64,000 nucleotides of DNA from Chengkuizengella marina (lineage in GTDB: Bacteria; Bacillota; Bacilli; Paenibacillales; KCTC-33759). How positions within the stretch are numbered: the stretch's first letter is position 1; every line of letters begins with the position of its first letter. This document shows, piece by piece, positions 44,799 through 54,091 of this stretch. The translations under genes and the position numbers were made by a program. The DNA lies in the NCBI RefSeq assembly GCF_009910845.1, contig NZ_SIJB01000007.1:62001-126000 (forward strand), written 5' to 3'. The notes under the pieces are model-generated. The model was not told the origin of the DNA, searched no databases, and was given only the letters and a program-made list of their open reading frames with translations.

Positions 44799-45611
44799 AT
44801 GATTCGTATAGTATTATTTTTTGGCTTATTATTATTAACTGCTTGTTCAAGTGAGGAAACTTTGTTAGAAGAAACCCCGCCAAAAGAAAATGTTTTAGAT
44901 CAAACAGAGGAGGAGAATAACAAAATCAGAAGTAACAAAAACAGTGTGGTAACTGAGGACGGGAAAATAACTTTCACAATTTTTAATTATGTAAATGTGT
45001 CTCAAGAGAAAGTGGAATCCATAAAAAAAGAGCTGTTAGACGCATACAATGTTATACATCAGTCCATTGAAACAAATTATGTACCTTCTGAGACTATCAA
45101 TGTATTTTTAAGTGAAGGTTATGAACAGTCTTGGGGTATAAGAACTAGTGTCAATTTGTATAACATAAAGAATGAAAAATATCCGCTTGTTCATGAACTG
45201 ACACATACCTTACTTGGATATGGAGAACATTTTGGATCAGAAAAAGGGTACTTTACCCAAGAGGGATACGCTGTCTATATGGGTAATAAGTACGGAAAAG
45301 TAAACAAACCATTGCATTGGATTATGAAACGATATATAGATGTAAAACATAACATTCCATTACAAAATTTAATAGATTTAAATATAGATGATGAATATTT
45401 CAGACCAGAGCAAGACTCTACACTTCAAAGAAAGAGTTACATACATGCAGGTTCTTTCATTACCTATTTAATAGATACATATGGTATTCATAAATTTGAA
45501 AAAATTTACAATACAGACCACTTAGATATGAAATTTCAAGAAGTATATGGTAAGACAATTAATGAGTTAGAAAAAGAATGGATAGATTATATTAAGGAAA
45601 TAACATCTTAA
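44799..45611 (+). CDS. gluzincin-like metallopeptidase lipoprotein
   Basis: Exported lipoprotein of 270 residues: the signal ends in LLLTAC, then an acidic/Asn linker. The core has VHELTHTLLGYG (HExxH) and, about 20 residues on, TQEGYAVYMG, whose Glu would be the third zinc ligand, as in M1/MA-clan peptidases. AGGAGG precedes the ATG. I know no named family. It directly precedes the MoxR-DUF58 unit, 43 bases apart, and may be transcribed with it. Confidence 0.72.
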   Translation: MIRIVLFFGLLLLTACSSEETLLEETPPKENVLDQTEEENNKIRSNKNSVVTEDGKITFTIFNYVNVSQEKVESIKKELLDAYNVIHQSIETNYVPSETINVFLSEGYEQSWGIRTSVNLYNIKNEKYPLVHELTHTLLGYGEHFGSEKGYFTQEGYAVYMGNKYGKVNKPLHWIMKRYIDVKHNIPLQNLIDLNIDDEYFRPEQDSTLQRKSYIHAGSFITYLIDTYGIHKFEKIYNTDHLDMKFQEVYGKTINELEKEWIDYIKEITS

Positions 45612-45653
45612 ACGATATAGGTAGAAATTCACATAAAATAAGGAGCTGTTATC

Positions 45654-46598
45654 ATGTCAAATTTTCTAAATGATTTTCAAAACTCAGTAGGAAAAGTAGT
45701 AATTGGTAAAGATCGAGTGGTTGAGCTATTGTTGATCTCATTATTAAGTAAAGGGCACGTATTACTAGAAGATGTTCCTGGGACTGGGAAAACCAAATTA
45801 GCTAAAACCTTTGCAACTCTCATAAATGGTTCATTCCAACGTATTCAATTTACACCTGATGTGCTTCCAAGTGATGTGACAGGTATACAATTTTTCAATC
45901 CAAAAGATCAGGAATTTCAATTAAGATTAGGTCCAGTTCATACTAATATATTGTTAGCAGATGAAATAAATCGGGCTACCCCACGTACACAATCTAGCTT
46001 ACTGGAAGCAATGGAGGAGAGACAGGTTACGATCGATGGACAAACCTTTAAACTTCCTGAACCCTATATTGTGTTTGCAACTCAAAATCCAGCAGAATCA
46101 CATGGCACCTTTCCATTACCAGACGCACAGCTTGATCGATTTTTAATGGTGATTCCAGTGGGTTATCCTACTTTTGATCAAGAAAAAGAAATGATGAACA
46201 GATATCGAATGGAAGACCCTCTTTCGGAAATTGAGGCTGTGATAGACATAGAGAAAATTACTAGTTTACAAGATGAAATTAAGACAGTAACAATCACAGA
46301 AGATATCGAAACCTATATGCTTGCGATTATTTATGCTACTCGTGAATCAGAGTTAATTGAAACTGGGGTTAGTCCTCGTGGGACGCTAGCATTTATGCGA
46401 GCGATTCAAGCGAAAGCATTTTTGAATGGACGCACCTTTTGTTTACCTGAAGATGTGATAGATTTAGCACCTTATATTTTAAGTCACCGTCTTATACTAT
46501 CCACGGAAGGATCATTAAAAACAACGAATAGTCAAGTGATTCAGGAAATAGTTGAAGCCATAGAAGTCCCTGTTGAATCTGGAGCTATCGAATCATGA
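45654..46598 (+). CDS. MoxR-family AAA+ ATPase
   Basis: A 314-residue AAA+ chaperone-like ATPase: Walker A EDVPGTGKTK, Walker B LLADEINRATPRTQSSLLEAMEE, sensor 1 FATQNP, and the C-terminal lid AAA_lid_2 (SPRGTLAFMRAIQAKA). MoxR proteins assist maturation of partners with VWA- or DUF58-type domains, and such a gene follows with a four-base overlap. AAGGAG precedes the ATG. Confidence 0.92.
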   Translation: MSNFLNDFQNSVGKVVIGKDRVVELLLISLLSKGHVLLEDVPGTGKTKLAKTFATLINGSFQRIQFTPDVLPSDVTGIQFFNPKDQEFQLRLGPVHTNILLADEINRATPRTQSSLLEAMEERQVTIDGQTFKLPEPYIVFATQNPAESHGTFPLPDAQLDRFLMVIPVGYPTFDQEKEMMNRYRMEDPLSEIEAVIDIEKITSLQDEIKTVTITEDIETYMLAIIYATRESELIETGVSPRGTLAFMRAIQAKAFLNGRTFCLPEDVIDLAPYILSHRLILSTEGSLKTTNSQVIQEIVEAIEVPVESGAIES

Positions 46599-47812
46599 TG
46601 TGGGAAAAAGAAGTTCATATCCCGGAGATATTTAAACATTTAGGGTACATATTACCCATCGTATTTGTTCTAACTTATTTCCTAGTTTCGTCACCGTTTT
46701 TTTTATATTCTATGTTTTTTATTTTTGTTATATATGGAATAAATTACTATAACTTACAAACGATTCATAACAAGATTAGACTAATAGATAAAAAGAAAAC
46801 GATTCGATTATTTCCTAATGAGATGGCGACTATCCCGGTGGTTATTAAACATAAAGGTATCATTCCACTAACTCAAGGACATATCTCTTTTCAATGTTCA
46901 GACACTATAAAGTGTCTGAATACATCGAGTTCAATCGAAGGAAACAATAGATCTATATATAAATTCCCAATTTCATATCAATACAAATCTATGAAATCTT
47001 ATTCAATTGAAATCTTAGCAAAAAAACGCGGTACTGCAAATTTACAAAACCTAGAATTAAAAGCTATTGATCCGTTTTATATCAGTTACTCATCATTATT
47101 ATATAAATATAAATTTCGAACAGAAGTCATCGTTTTTCCAGAACCTAAACAAATAGCTAATGTTAATATGTTAACGAAAATGAAGGGTGGAGATTATGTT
47201 ACTCACCACTCTTTATTTGAAGATACCAGCTTGATAAGAGGTGCTAGGGAGTATACAGTAAATGATCCTTTTTCACGAGTTCATTGGGGATTATCAGCAA
47301 AAAACAATACACTTATGACAAAAGAATTTGATAAAACAACTTATGTGAAGTGGACCATCATTTTAAATGTTTTGCTAGACCATCCATCATCCTGGAGTTT
47401 TTCTTCTAAATTTGAAGATTACATTAGTTATGCAACATATATGTGTCAATATGCCCATAAGTTTGATATTCCGTTTGAGATGTATTCGAATGTTGTAATG
47501 AACTATAATCAATCTCAATTTCATATAGAAACAGGAAAAGGGAAAACACATTTATTAAAATCAATGGAGATGCTTTCAAGAATATCTCCAGGAGGTTTTT
47601 CAATTAATTTACTGCCCTTTTATACTTCATTGAAGAGAAAACTAGATCAAGACGGGATTATTATATATATTGGTAACCAAGGTGATAAAACAGTTAACTT
47701 TTTAAGCTCTCAAAATCAATCTGGTACAACGATATTTACGGTGGATGTAACAGATGATTCTGCAAATTTAAAACCATTCACTATGTCTGCAAGGAGGGGA
47801 TCCTTTGCTTAG
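46595..47812 (+). CDS. DUF58 protein
   Basis: A 405-residue membrane-anchored protein with two N-terminal membrane segments and a C-terminal DUF58 (VWA-like) domain; the hallmark RGAREYTVNDPFSRVHWGLSA is visible near residue 210. It overlaps the MoxR gene by ATGA and the next gene by 8 bases, so the three proteins are probably made in fixed ratio. Family members link MoxR to cell-envelope or polysaccharide processes; the precise role is unknown. Confidence 0.9.
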   Translation: MMWEKEVHIPEIFKHLGYILPIVFVLTYFLVSSPFFLYSMFFIFVIYGINYYNLQTIHNKIRLIDKKKTIRLFPNEMATIPVVIKHKGIIPLTQGHISFQCSDTIKCLNTSSSIEGNNRSIYKFPISYQYKSMKSYSIEILAKKRGTANLQNLELKAIDPFYISYSSLLYKYKFRTEVIVFPEPKQIANVNMLTKMKGGDYVTHHSLFEDTSLIRGAREYTVNDPFSRVHWGLSAKNNTLMTKEFDKTTYVKWTIILNVLLDHPSSWSFSSKFEDYISYATYMCQYAHKFDIPFEMYSNVVMNYNQSQFHIETGKGKTHLLKSMEMLSRISPGGFSINLLPFYTSLKRKLDQDGIIIYIGNQGDKTVNFLSSQNQSGTTIFTVDVTDDSANLKPFTMSARRGSFA

Positions 47813-48995
47813 TTTTATAAAAGATCATTATCTTGTTTGGGTAAACTATATTTACGAGGCATTTTTTGTGTATTATGTAGTGATCTTACTATCTCTGCTT
47901 CATCAACAGATTCCTTTATATGTCCCCTTCATTATCACTTATGTGGTAGGAACATTTCCTATAACATGGGGTATAATAAAAGGAGGATCTACCTTAATTT
48001 ATAGCTTTATATCACTTCTGGTTATATTTATCTTTGCTCTATTATTTGATTTTACTATTTATCATACAATACTTATTACCATTATATCGATTTGGAGGTT
48101 TACTGTTTATTTAAATGAAGAAAAACAAGAGGGCTTGGAAAAACAGATTATGTTTTCTCTGCTTATCATTCCTTTTTGTTTACTATGGTTTACTGACTTT
48201 ATGGTTGATCATGTACTTTATCTGTTTTTTATACAAATTATACTTTTTCCTTTGGTAAAGAGGGAAAACGTGGCAATAAATGAAAATAGAAAAGAGAACA
48301 TGTGGATGTTTTTGAGCATGATAATCGTTAGTCTATTCATCGCTTTATGTGTTTATTTTATTTTACCAATATTGTCTGAAGTAATCATATATATAGTTTC
48401 TTTTATTTTCATATATTCGTTAGGGAGAATAGTTGAATGGCTAGTTTTAAAGATTGGAACTATTGAAACTATAGATGAATATTTTTCTGAAATGGAATCA
48501 GGAGGAGCTAATGAAGTTCCGCCTTCAATAGAAGGAGTGAACTCAAATATGTTACTTTCAACAATACTTACATCCTTAGTTTATATAACTGTAATCATCA
48601 TTGTTGGGCTTCTTTTCATTTACTTATATAAACGAACTAAAAATGTTGTGATTGCAAAAAACTCAAAAAGTATAATGCTCCCAACAGAACTTTTTGAAGA
48701 ATCAGAAAGTTTCATGAATATAAAACAAAAATACTCTTTCCACAATAATAAAATGATTAGAAAGAAGATTGATCGGTTTGAACATGATTTAGCTAAATAT
48801 GGTAAGGGAAGGAAACCTTCTGAAACGATAGATCATTGGCTCACACGTATTGATGTAGATAAAAATCAATCAATGAAAATGATAGAGGTTTATAAAAAGG
48901 CAAGATATGGAGTTGAGAAAATCAATAAACAAGATAAAAGAAGTTTTATAGATTCCATTAAAAAAATAAAAGGTAATTTTAAGAAGAAAATATAA
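47805..48995 (+). CDS. polytopic membrane protein with DUF4129-like C-terminus
   Basis: A 396-residue protein with about seven membrane segments in the first 220 residues, an isolated segment near 255-275 and a cytosolic C-terminal part (RKKIDRFEHDLAKYGKGRKPSETIDHWLTR, YKKARYG) that resembles DUF4129. It starts at TTG after AGGAGGGG. In related loci MoxR-DUF58 is followed by a transglutaminase-like membrane protein; here the transglutaminase core is missing, only the membrane part and tail remain. Confidence 0.72.
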   Translation: MLSFIKDHYLVWVNYIYEAFFVYYVVILLSLLHQQIPLYVPFIITYVVGTFPITWGIIKGGSTLIYSFISLLVIFIFALLFDFTIYHTILITIISIWRFTVYLNEEKQEGLEKQIMFSLLIIPFCLLWFTDFMVDHVLYLFFIQIILFPLVKRENVAINENRKENMWMFLSMIIVSLFIALCVYFILPILSEVIIYIVSFIFIYSLGRIVEWLVLKIGTIETIDEYFSEMESGGANEVPPSIEGVNSNMLLSTILTSLVYITVIIIVGLLFIYLYKRTKNVVIAKNSKSIMLPTELFEESESFMNIKQKYSFHNNKMIRKKIDRFEHDLAKYGKGRKPSETIDHWLTRIDVDKNQSMKMIEVYKKARYGVEKINKQDKRSFIDSIKKIKGNFKKKI

Positions 48996-49056
48996 CTAAC
49001 TTTTCAATTGAAAACAAAAAAGGAATAAGGTATTTTAAGTTTTAGGAGTGTTTTAT

Positions 49057-49596
49057 TTGATAAATAATCAAAAGTTAATTCACTTTGTTAACCCATATTA
49101 TACTGACAAAGACATGATGCATGATTTAAGTCATATCAAAAGAATATTGCAAACAAGTAAACGTATCATGCTTCGATATAAAGAAGCGGATGAAGAGCTG
49201 ATTACTTACGGATGTTATTTTCATGGATTTATTTATAATCATGAAGCGGATATTGTGAAATTTTTAGAAGAAAATGAAGTAAAGCCATCCAAAATTCAAA
49301 AAATCATTAAAGTTGCTTGGGAGTCATTAAAAGATCAAACTCCCGATACATTAGAAGGTAAAATCGTGCACGATACTCATCTAATTGAAGGGGGTAAAAC
49401 ATTTATCATTGTTAAATGTTTAGTAACTGGTACGGCTAGAGGGCAGTCACTGGAAGAAACGATAAATTTCATTGAATCGAATATTTTAGATAAAGGAAAA
49501 TGTTATTTGCCTGAAGCCATTCCAATTTATCAAGAAATGCAAAGTTTTGCTAAACAATTTATAGTTGATTTAAAAGATGGGTTAGAGTTGAAGTGA
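49057..49596 (+). CDS. HD-superfamily-like protein with altered HD motif
   Basis: A 179-residue soluble helical protein. MHDLSHIKRI (first His), CYFHGFIY and GKIVHDTHLIEGG follow the order of an HD phosphohydrolase metal site, but the central HD is HG here, so metal binding may be impaired. TTG 49057 is 10 bases after GGAG; GTG 49048 is too close to it. The substrate is unknown. It precedes a metallophosphoesterase gene by 34 bases, perhaps in one transcript. Confidence 0.65.
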   Translation: MINNQKLIHFVNPYYTDKDMMHDLSHIKRILQTSKRIMLRYKEADEELITYGCYFHGFIYNHEADIVKFLEENEVKPSKIQKIIKVAWESLKDQTPDTLEGKIVHDTHLIEGGKTFIIVKCLVTGTARGQSLEETINFIESNILDKGKCYLPEAIPIYQEMQSFAKQFIVDLKDGLELK

Positions 49597-49630
49597 AAAA
49601 TCAGATCTTTGTTAGAAGGAGTAAATACAT

Positions 49631-50380
49631 ATGATAAATCAAGTTAAAATAGCAATTATTTCAGATATTCATGGAAATTCATGGGCTTTAGAGGCTGTAT
49701 TAGAAGATATAAAAAAAAGAGGAGTGACAGATGTCGTAAATTTGGGAGATAGCTTAACTGGTCCATTAGATCCTCGTAGGACTGCTGAAAAGCTTCAATT
49801 TCATAAAATAACATCTATTAAAGGCAATCAGGATAGACTTATTCTAAAACCTACAGAAGAGTTCATCGAATCTAGTACTTATACATATGTAAAAGAACAG
49901 CTATCCTCTGATGACCTATTATGGTTGGATCAACAGTCGGAAACATTATCATTGAATGAAGATATTTTTCTATGTCATGGAACACCATCTTCTGATGAAG
50001 CCCATTTACTTGAGGAAGTTACACAACATGGTGTTTATCTTAGAAATTCTGAAGAAATTGAGAAAGATGTAAAAGATATAAAAAAATCCGTAATTTGTTG
50101 TGCACACAGCCATGTACCTAGAACAGTTTATTTACCAACTGGACAAATTGTTTTAAATCCTGGTAGTGTAGGAATGCCAGCATACGTAGATGATTTACCA
50201 TATCCTCATCATATGGAGTCTGGAAATCCCCATGCAAATTATGTAGTTTTAAATAAAAATAATGGACCTTGGACGATTGAACATCTTGTAGTACCTTATA
50301 ATTGGAATGCAGCTGCAGATAAAGCAACAGAAAATGGTAGAGATGATTGGGCGAAATGGATTAAGCTAGGTCGTATATGA
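49631..50380 (+). CDS. calcineurin-like metallophosphoesterase (YfcE type)
   Basis: A 249-residue phosphoesterase with the complete metal set: SDIHGNSWAL, NLGDSLTGPLDP, IKGNQDR, CHGTPSSD, CAHSHVPR. The size and GSVGMPAY near the end fit the YfcE/COG0639-like group. GAAGGAG precedes the ATG. It hydrolyses phosphodiesters or monoesters of unknown identity. Confidence 0.9.
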   Translation: MINQVKIAIISDIHGNSWALEAVLEDIKKRGVTDVVNLGDSLTGPLDPRRTAEKLQFHKITSIKGNQDRLILKPTEEFIESSTYTYVKEQLSSDDLLWLDQQSETLSLNEDIFLCHGTPSSDEAHLLEEVTQHGVYLRNSEEIEKDVKDIKKSVICCAHSHVPRTVYLPTGQIVLNPGSVGMPAYVDDLPYPHHMESGNPHANYVVLNKNNGPWTIEHLVVPYNWNAAADKATENGRDDWAKWIKLGRI

Positions 50381-50427
50381 TATATATTTCAAAAAGGTGG
50401 ACTGTTCAATAGTATGAACGTTAGCAT

Positions 50428-50703
50428 TCAATCTATTTGTTGGGATAAGGTATGGTCTTTGCTGGCTTCGTTAATCAACCTCAATTTTTCTACTCTAGTT
50501 AATTTTTTTAATGCATATTCTTTTTTTAATGCATCTGATTTAGTATCACATTCTTCAAAATATACGATCTCTACTGGCAACCTTGCTCTAGTATATTTTG
50601 AAGCTTTTCCTTGATTATGAACTTCAACTCTCTTATTCATATTATTAGTATATCCGGTATATAAGGTATTGTCTGAACATTTTAATATATAAACGTAAAA
50701 CAT
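50428..50703 (-). CDS. GIY-YIG nuclease-family protein
   Basis: Small 91-residue GIY-YIG protein of the UPF0213/YazA group. FYVYILKCSDNTLYTGYTNNM holds both Tyr motifs, with Arg and Glu following (NKRVEVHNQG, KKEYALKKL). ATG 50703 follows GGAG; the GTG nine bases earlier overlaps it. It is convergent with the phosphoesterase gene, 47 bases apart, with no clear terminator between. Confidence 0.9.
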   Translation of the reverse strand: MFYVYILKCSDNTLYTGYTNNMNKRVEVHNQGKASKYTRARLPVEIVYFEECDTKSDALKKEYALKKLTRVEKLRLINEASKDHTLSQQID

Positions 50704-50735
50704 AAAAACCACTCCGCTTAATTTTCTAGTTAATT

Positions 50736-51449
50736 TTACAAACTGGAAACCACCATAAAAATACCTGTAATTAAAAGGATACCATAAGTAATGATACGAA
50801 ATGTTCCTTGATCAATCCATTTAAATAATAACTGACCAAATAATATACCTCCAATTACCGCTGGTATAGCAACTAATGCTGAACTCCAAACCATTTGATT
50901 TGTACCTCCAAAAATGATTTGCATGATGAGACTGATCAAATATATAAACAAATAGTAGCCTAATGTCGTACTTCTCAGTGCTGTTTTGTCAGTATTTACC
51001 CCAGAAAAATACAATAACAAGGGAGGACCTGGTACTCCGATACTAGTTGTTAGTAAACCAGAGATACCTCCTGTAAAAAAGTCCTTCAATGGAGTTTGTT
51101 TCATAGTGAATTTAAAAATTAAAAGCAAGGTTAAAACTAGAATCAATATCCCAATCAATAATTTAAAAGTTTCTACATTAAAGGTTAGATACACCAATAA
51201 ACCTGGAATAATGCCAATCGAACTTCCAACAATTAATCTTGTTACTAGTGTTTTATTTATTTCATTTCTTATTTTATATATCATAAAAACAGAAATAAAA
51301 AGAGAAAGTATGATATTGATTTGAATCGCTGATTGCACAGGATATATTAAAAATAAAAAAGGTGTACCCAGAATGGAGAAACCGAAACCTGTACTTGTTT
51401 GTAAGGATGTAGCAATAAATACAATACTAATTAAAATTACCCATTCCAC
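50736..51449 (-). CDS. TauE/SafE-family membrane permease
   Basis: Sulfite/organosulfonate exporter-like protein, 237 residues with about eight membrane segments. TSTGFGFSILGTPFLFLIYP and GGISGLLTTSIGVPGPPLLLYFSG are the two family repeats. It starts at GTG, 26 bases after the LysR gene stop, so both are co-transcribed. Next to a LysR regulator and a divergent D-cysteine desulfhydrase, a role in removing sulfite or another small sulfur compound is likely (inference). Confidence 0.87.
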   Translation of the reverse strand: MEWVILISIVFIATSLQTSTGFGFSILGTPFLFLIYPVQSAIQINIILSLFISVFMIYKIRNEINKTLVTRLIVGSSIGIIPGLLVYLTFNVETFKLLIGILILVLTLLLIFKFTMKQTPLKDFFTGGISGLLTTSIGVPGPPLLLYFSGVNTDKTALRSTTLGYYLFIYLISLIMQIIFGGTNQMVWSSALVAIPAVIGGILFGQLLFKWIDQGTFRIITYGILLITGIFMVVSSL

Positions 51450-51475
51450 GAGATGCCCTACTTTCAGTATAAGAT

Positions 51476-52351
51476 TTAAATTGATTGTAGAAATTGTAAA
51501 AATAAATCTGCTGTTCTAGTTTTCAAATTAGTAGAGTGCGTTATACATATAAACTCTCTCTCAATAGGATAGTTTTTGAGTTTGATTGGTGTGATTGTGT
51601 TTAAAATGATTTCCTTTTGAATGGCTGATTTTGAAATAATTGAAACCCCTAAACCAGCTTCTACCGATTCTTTTATGATTTGAGATGTACCGAATTCCAT
51701 GACCGATTTGGGTGAGAATTGAAAATGAGAAAATACTTTATCTACTGTATTTCTAGTGCCTGAACCTGGTTTTCTTAAAATCCATTGTTCTTTAAGTAAC
51801 TGCTCAAATTCAACTTCCTTTTGTTTTGCTAATGGGTGTTTAGAGGAAACTATAACAACTAATTCATCTTTTAATAATGTAAATGATTCTAACTCAGTCA
51901 AATCAATATGATCTTCAACTATACCAAGCTCTATCTCATGATTAATGACATGGTTAACGATGTCTTGTGAGTTTTTAATTGTAATATTAGGTGTTACCAT
52001 AGCGTGTTTTTCAGTGAATTGTGAAATGATTTTAGGCAAGTGATACTCTCCAAAAGTATAACCAGAGCCAATATGAAGGGGGCCGCTAGGAATAAGTTTT
52101 AAGTCATCTATTAATCTCTGGACATGAGCATATTGATTTATAATTTTTTTAGCATGAAAATATAAAATTTCTCCTGCTCTAGTTAACCTGACAAATTTAT
52201 TAGTTCGGTCAAATAATTTAATTCCAAATTTTTCTTCTAATGTTTTTATATGGATGCTTACTGCAGACTGAGTTAGATGCAGTTCCTCGGCTGCACGGGT
52301 AAAGTTCTTCTTTTCAGCTACAGCTATAAAAATATGTAAATGATGATCCAC
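51476..52351 (-). CDS. LysR-family transcriptional regulator
   Basis: A 291-residue LysR activator: winged helix at the N-terminus (AEELHLTQSAVSIHIKTLEEKFG) and a periplasmic-binding-like effector domain. It is similar to CysL/YeiE-type regulators by eye. It starts at GTG. It sits between the divergent D-cysteine desulfhydrase gene and the downstream TauE gene, the usual place for a LysR controlling both sides. Confidence 0.88.
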   Translation of the reverse strand: MDHHLHIFIAVAEKKNFTRAAEELHLTQSAVSIHIKTLEEKFGIKLFDRTNKFVRLTRAGEILYFHAKKIINQYAHVQRLIDDLKLIPSGPLHIGSGYTFGEYHLPKIISQFTEKHAMVTPNITIKNSQDIVNHVINHEIELGIVEDHIDLTELESFTLLKDELVVIVSSKHPLAKQKEVEFEQLLKEQWILRKPGSGTRNTVDKVFSHFQFSPKSVMEFGTSQIIKESVEAGLGVSIISKSAIQKEIILNTITPIKLKNYPIEREFICITHSTNLKTRTADLFLQFLQSI

Positions 52352-52491
52352 CTATTGTCACAACCTTCATCCATCATTAATAATTTTCATTATAAACATA
52401 AATATAATATATTTTACAAATGATATGATTAAAATTATTCTAAGTATACACAAAAAACCATGAGATTGAAACCATGGAAAGGAGAAAAGTT

Positions 52492-53502
52492 ATGAATCTA
52501 CAACATTTTCCAAGAAGAATATATACTGAATATAATACACCTATTCAACCTTTGCGTCATTTATCAAAAATATTAGGTGGTCCGAATATATACATAAAAA
52601 GAGACGATTTATTAGGTTTAACAGGGGGTGGGAATAAAACTCGAAAACTTGAATTTTTAGTTGCTCATGCACTAGAGCAAGGTGCGGATACTTTGATAAC
52701 AACAGGAGCTGTTCAATCCAACCATTGCAGATTAACTCTTGCGGCTGCTGTAAAGGAAGGGCTTAAATGTAGATTGCTTTTTGAAGAAAGAAATCGAAAA
52801 TATGATCCGAATGGAAATGGTAATCTTTTTTTGGACAGATTGATGGGGGTTGAAAAAATTAAAGTAGTTCCGGACGGTACAGACGTTGTATCAGAAATGG
52901 ATATAATGAAACAAGAATTAGAATCAGAAGGACGCAAAGGTTATATTGTAGCTGAAGGTGGGGGCAATGATATTGGTGCAATGGGATATGTAAATTGTGT
53001 TCATGAGATTTTAGAGCAATCACAAGAAATGGAAATTCAATTTGATCATATTGTTACTGCTAGTGGAAGTGGTGGTACACATTCCGGGCTTGTCGCAGGT
53101 ATTCATGACAGTACAGTAAATATCCCTGTAACAGGTATAAATGTTCGGCGGGGTAAATTTCAGCAAGAACAAAAAGTGTATGGAATAATTCGTAATCTAG
53201 TTGATCGACTTGATTTACATGATGATGTACCAAGAGAAGCTGTTCATTGTTTAGATGACTATATTGGACCTGGTTATGCACTGCCTTCTGAAGATACAAT
53301 AGCTGCAATTCAACTTTTGGCTCAAAAGGAAGGTATTTTGCTTGATCCAGTTTATACTGGTAAAGTAATGGCTGGATTAATAGGATTAGTTAAAGAGGGC
53401 TATTTTTCACATGATAGCAATATACTATTCCTTCATACAGGAGGTACTCCTGCAATTTATGAATTCAAGTCAACTATATTAAATCAGCATATCTTAGGTT
53501 GA
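52492..53502 (+). CDS. dcyD: D-cysteine desulfhydrase / ACC-deaminase-family PLP enzyme
   Basis: PLP fold-II enzyme of 336 residues: IKRDDLLGLTGGGNKTRKLEFL (the Lys in GGGNKTRK binds PLP), GAVQSNHCR, SGSGGTHSGLVAG and LFLHTGGTPAIYEF at the C-terminus, matching D-cysteine desulfhydrase. It would break D-cysteine into pyruvate, ammonia and sulfide. ATG 52492 follows AAGGAG; the longer start at 52474 is in front of that site. The LysR and TauE genes diverge from it. Confidence 0.85.
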   Translation: MNLQHFPRRIYTEYNTPIQPLRHLSKILGGPNIYIKRDDLLGLTGGGNKTRKLEFLVAHALEQGADTLITTGAVQSNHCRLTLAAAVKEGLKCRLLFEERNRKYDPNGNGNLFLDRLMGVEKIKVVPDGTDVVSEMDIMKQELESEGRKGYIVAEGGGNDIGAMGYVNCVHEILEQSQEMEIQFDHIVTASGSGGTHSGLVAGIHDSTVNIPVTGINVRRGKFQQEQKVYGIIRNLVDRLDLHDDVPREAVHCLDDYIGPGYALPSEDTIAAIQLLAQKEGILLDPVYTGKVMAGLIGLVKEGYFSHDSNILFLHTGGTPAIYEFKSTILNQHILG

Positions 53503-53555
53503 AAACATTACTTCTGTCTTTACATTAAGGTGAGCTCATCAATTTGGGAGTTTTG

Positions 53556-53699
53556 TTATGGAAATATGAAGTGTATGCACATTTTATATAAAAAGTTTGA
53601 AAGCAGGATAAACATAATTACAAATAAAGTTAATCCAAAAATAAATGTAATGATCTCTACTGCTCCTAGGAATTTTTTTATGATGATTTCATGTAACAT
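53556..53699 (-). CDS. small membrane protein, 47 aa
   Basis: Single-helix protein starting MLHEIIIKKFLGAVEI, with a hydrophobic stretch over residues ~14-35 and a basic/His-containing end. A strong GGAAGGTGG site lies 7 bases before ATG 53699, which speaks for translation; the longer frame to 53765 has none. The N-terminus is reminiscent of DUF1622 membrane proteins, but those are more than twice as long. It is convergent with the desulfhydrase gene. Confidence 0.5.
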   Translation of the reverse strand: MLHEIIIKKFLGAVEIITFIFGLTLFVIMFILLSNFLYKMCIHFIFP

Positions 53700-54091
53700 T
53701 AATAAACCACCTTCCATGATATCCTTTGTATCATTGTATACGATATAAAAGGGAAAAAGTAACAAAAATTTTATAAATTATTTAAAATGGATGTCTTTAA
53801 AAAAGATTTAATTTACATCCCTATATTCAACAGATTTTCTAATTGTTTTAGAATAACAGTTAGTTATTATTTACTGGACTAACAGTTTGAGAACTAACAC
53901 TAGATAAAAGTGTGATTTTATTGGAATATGAATAAAAGAATATTATGGAAAGAGTCTTTAATACCACTGTATTTTCAAAGGAAAGAATTTGGATAATATG
54001 AATTATAAGGAGGATAGAAACTAGCTCCAAAATAATATTTAATAAGTGATAAATTAACAAAAGTTGTATGAAAGTATTATTTTCTTAACTG
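53700..54091. other. gene-poor stretch
   Basis: About 390 AT-rich bases. Repeated GTTAGT/ACTAAC words lie at 53858-53900. A minus-strand frame of 66 codons (53860-54060) lacks a ribosome site and is not called. Confidence 0.4.

Noticed and set aside
53860-54060. Minus-strand frame of 66 codons with a hydrophobic start
   Set aside because: No ribosome site before the ATG and no recognisable family; kept as gene-poor sequence.
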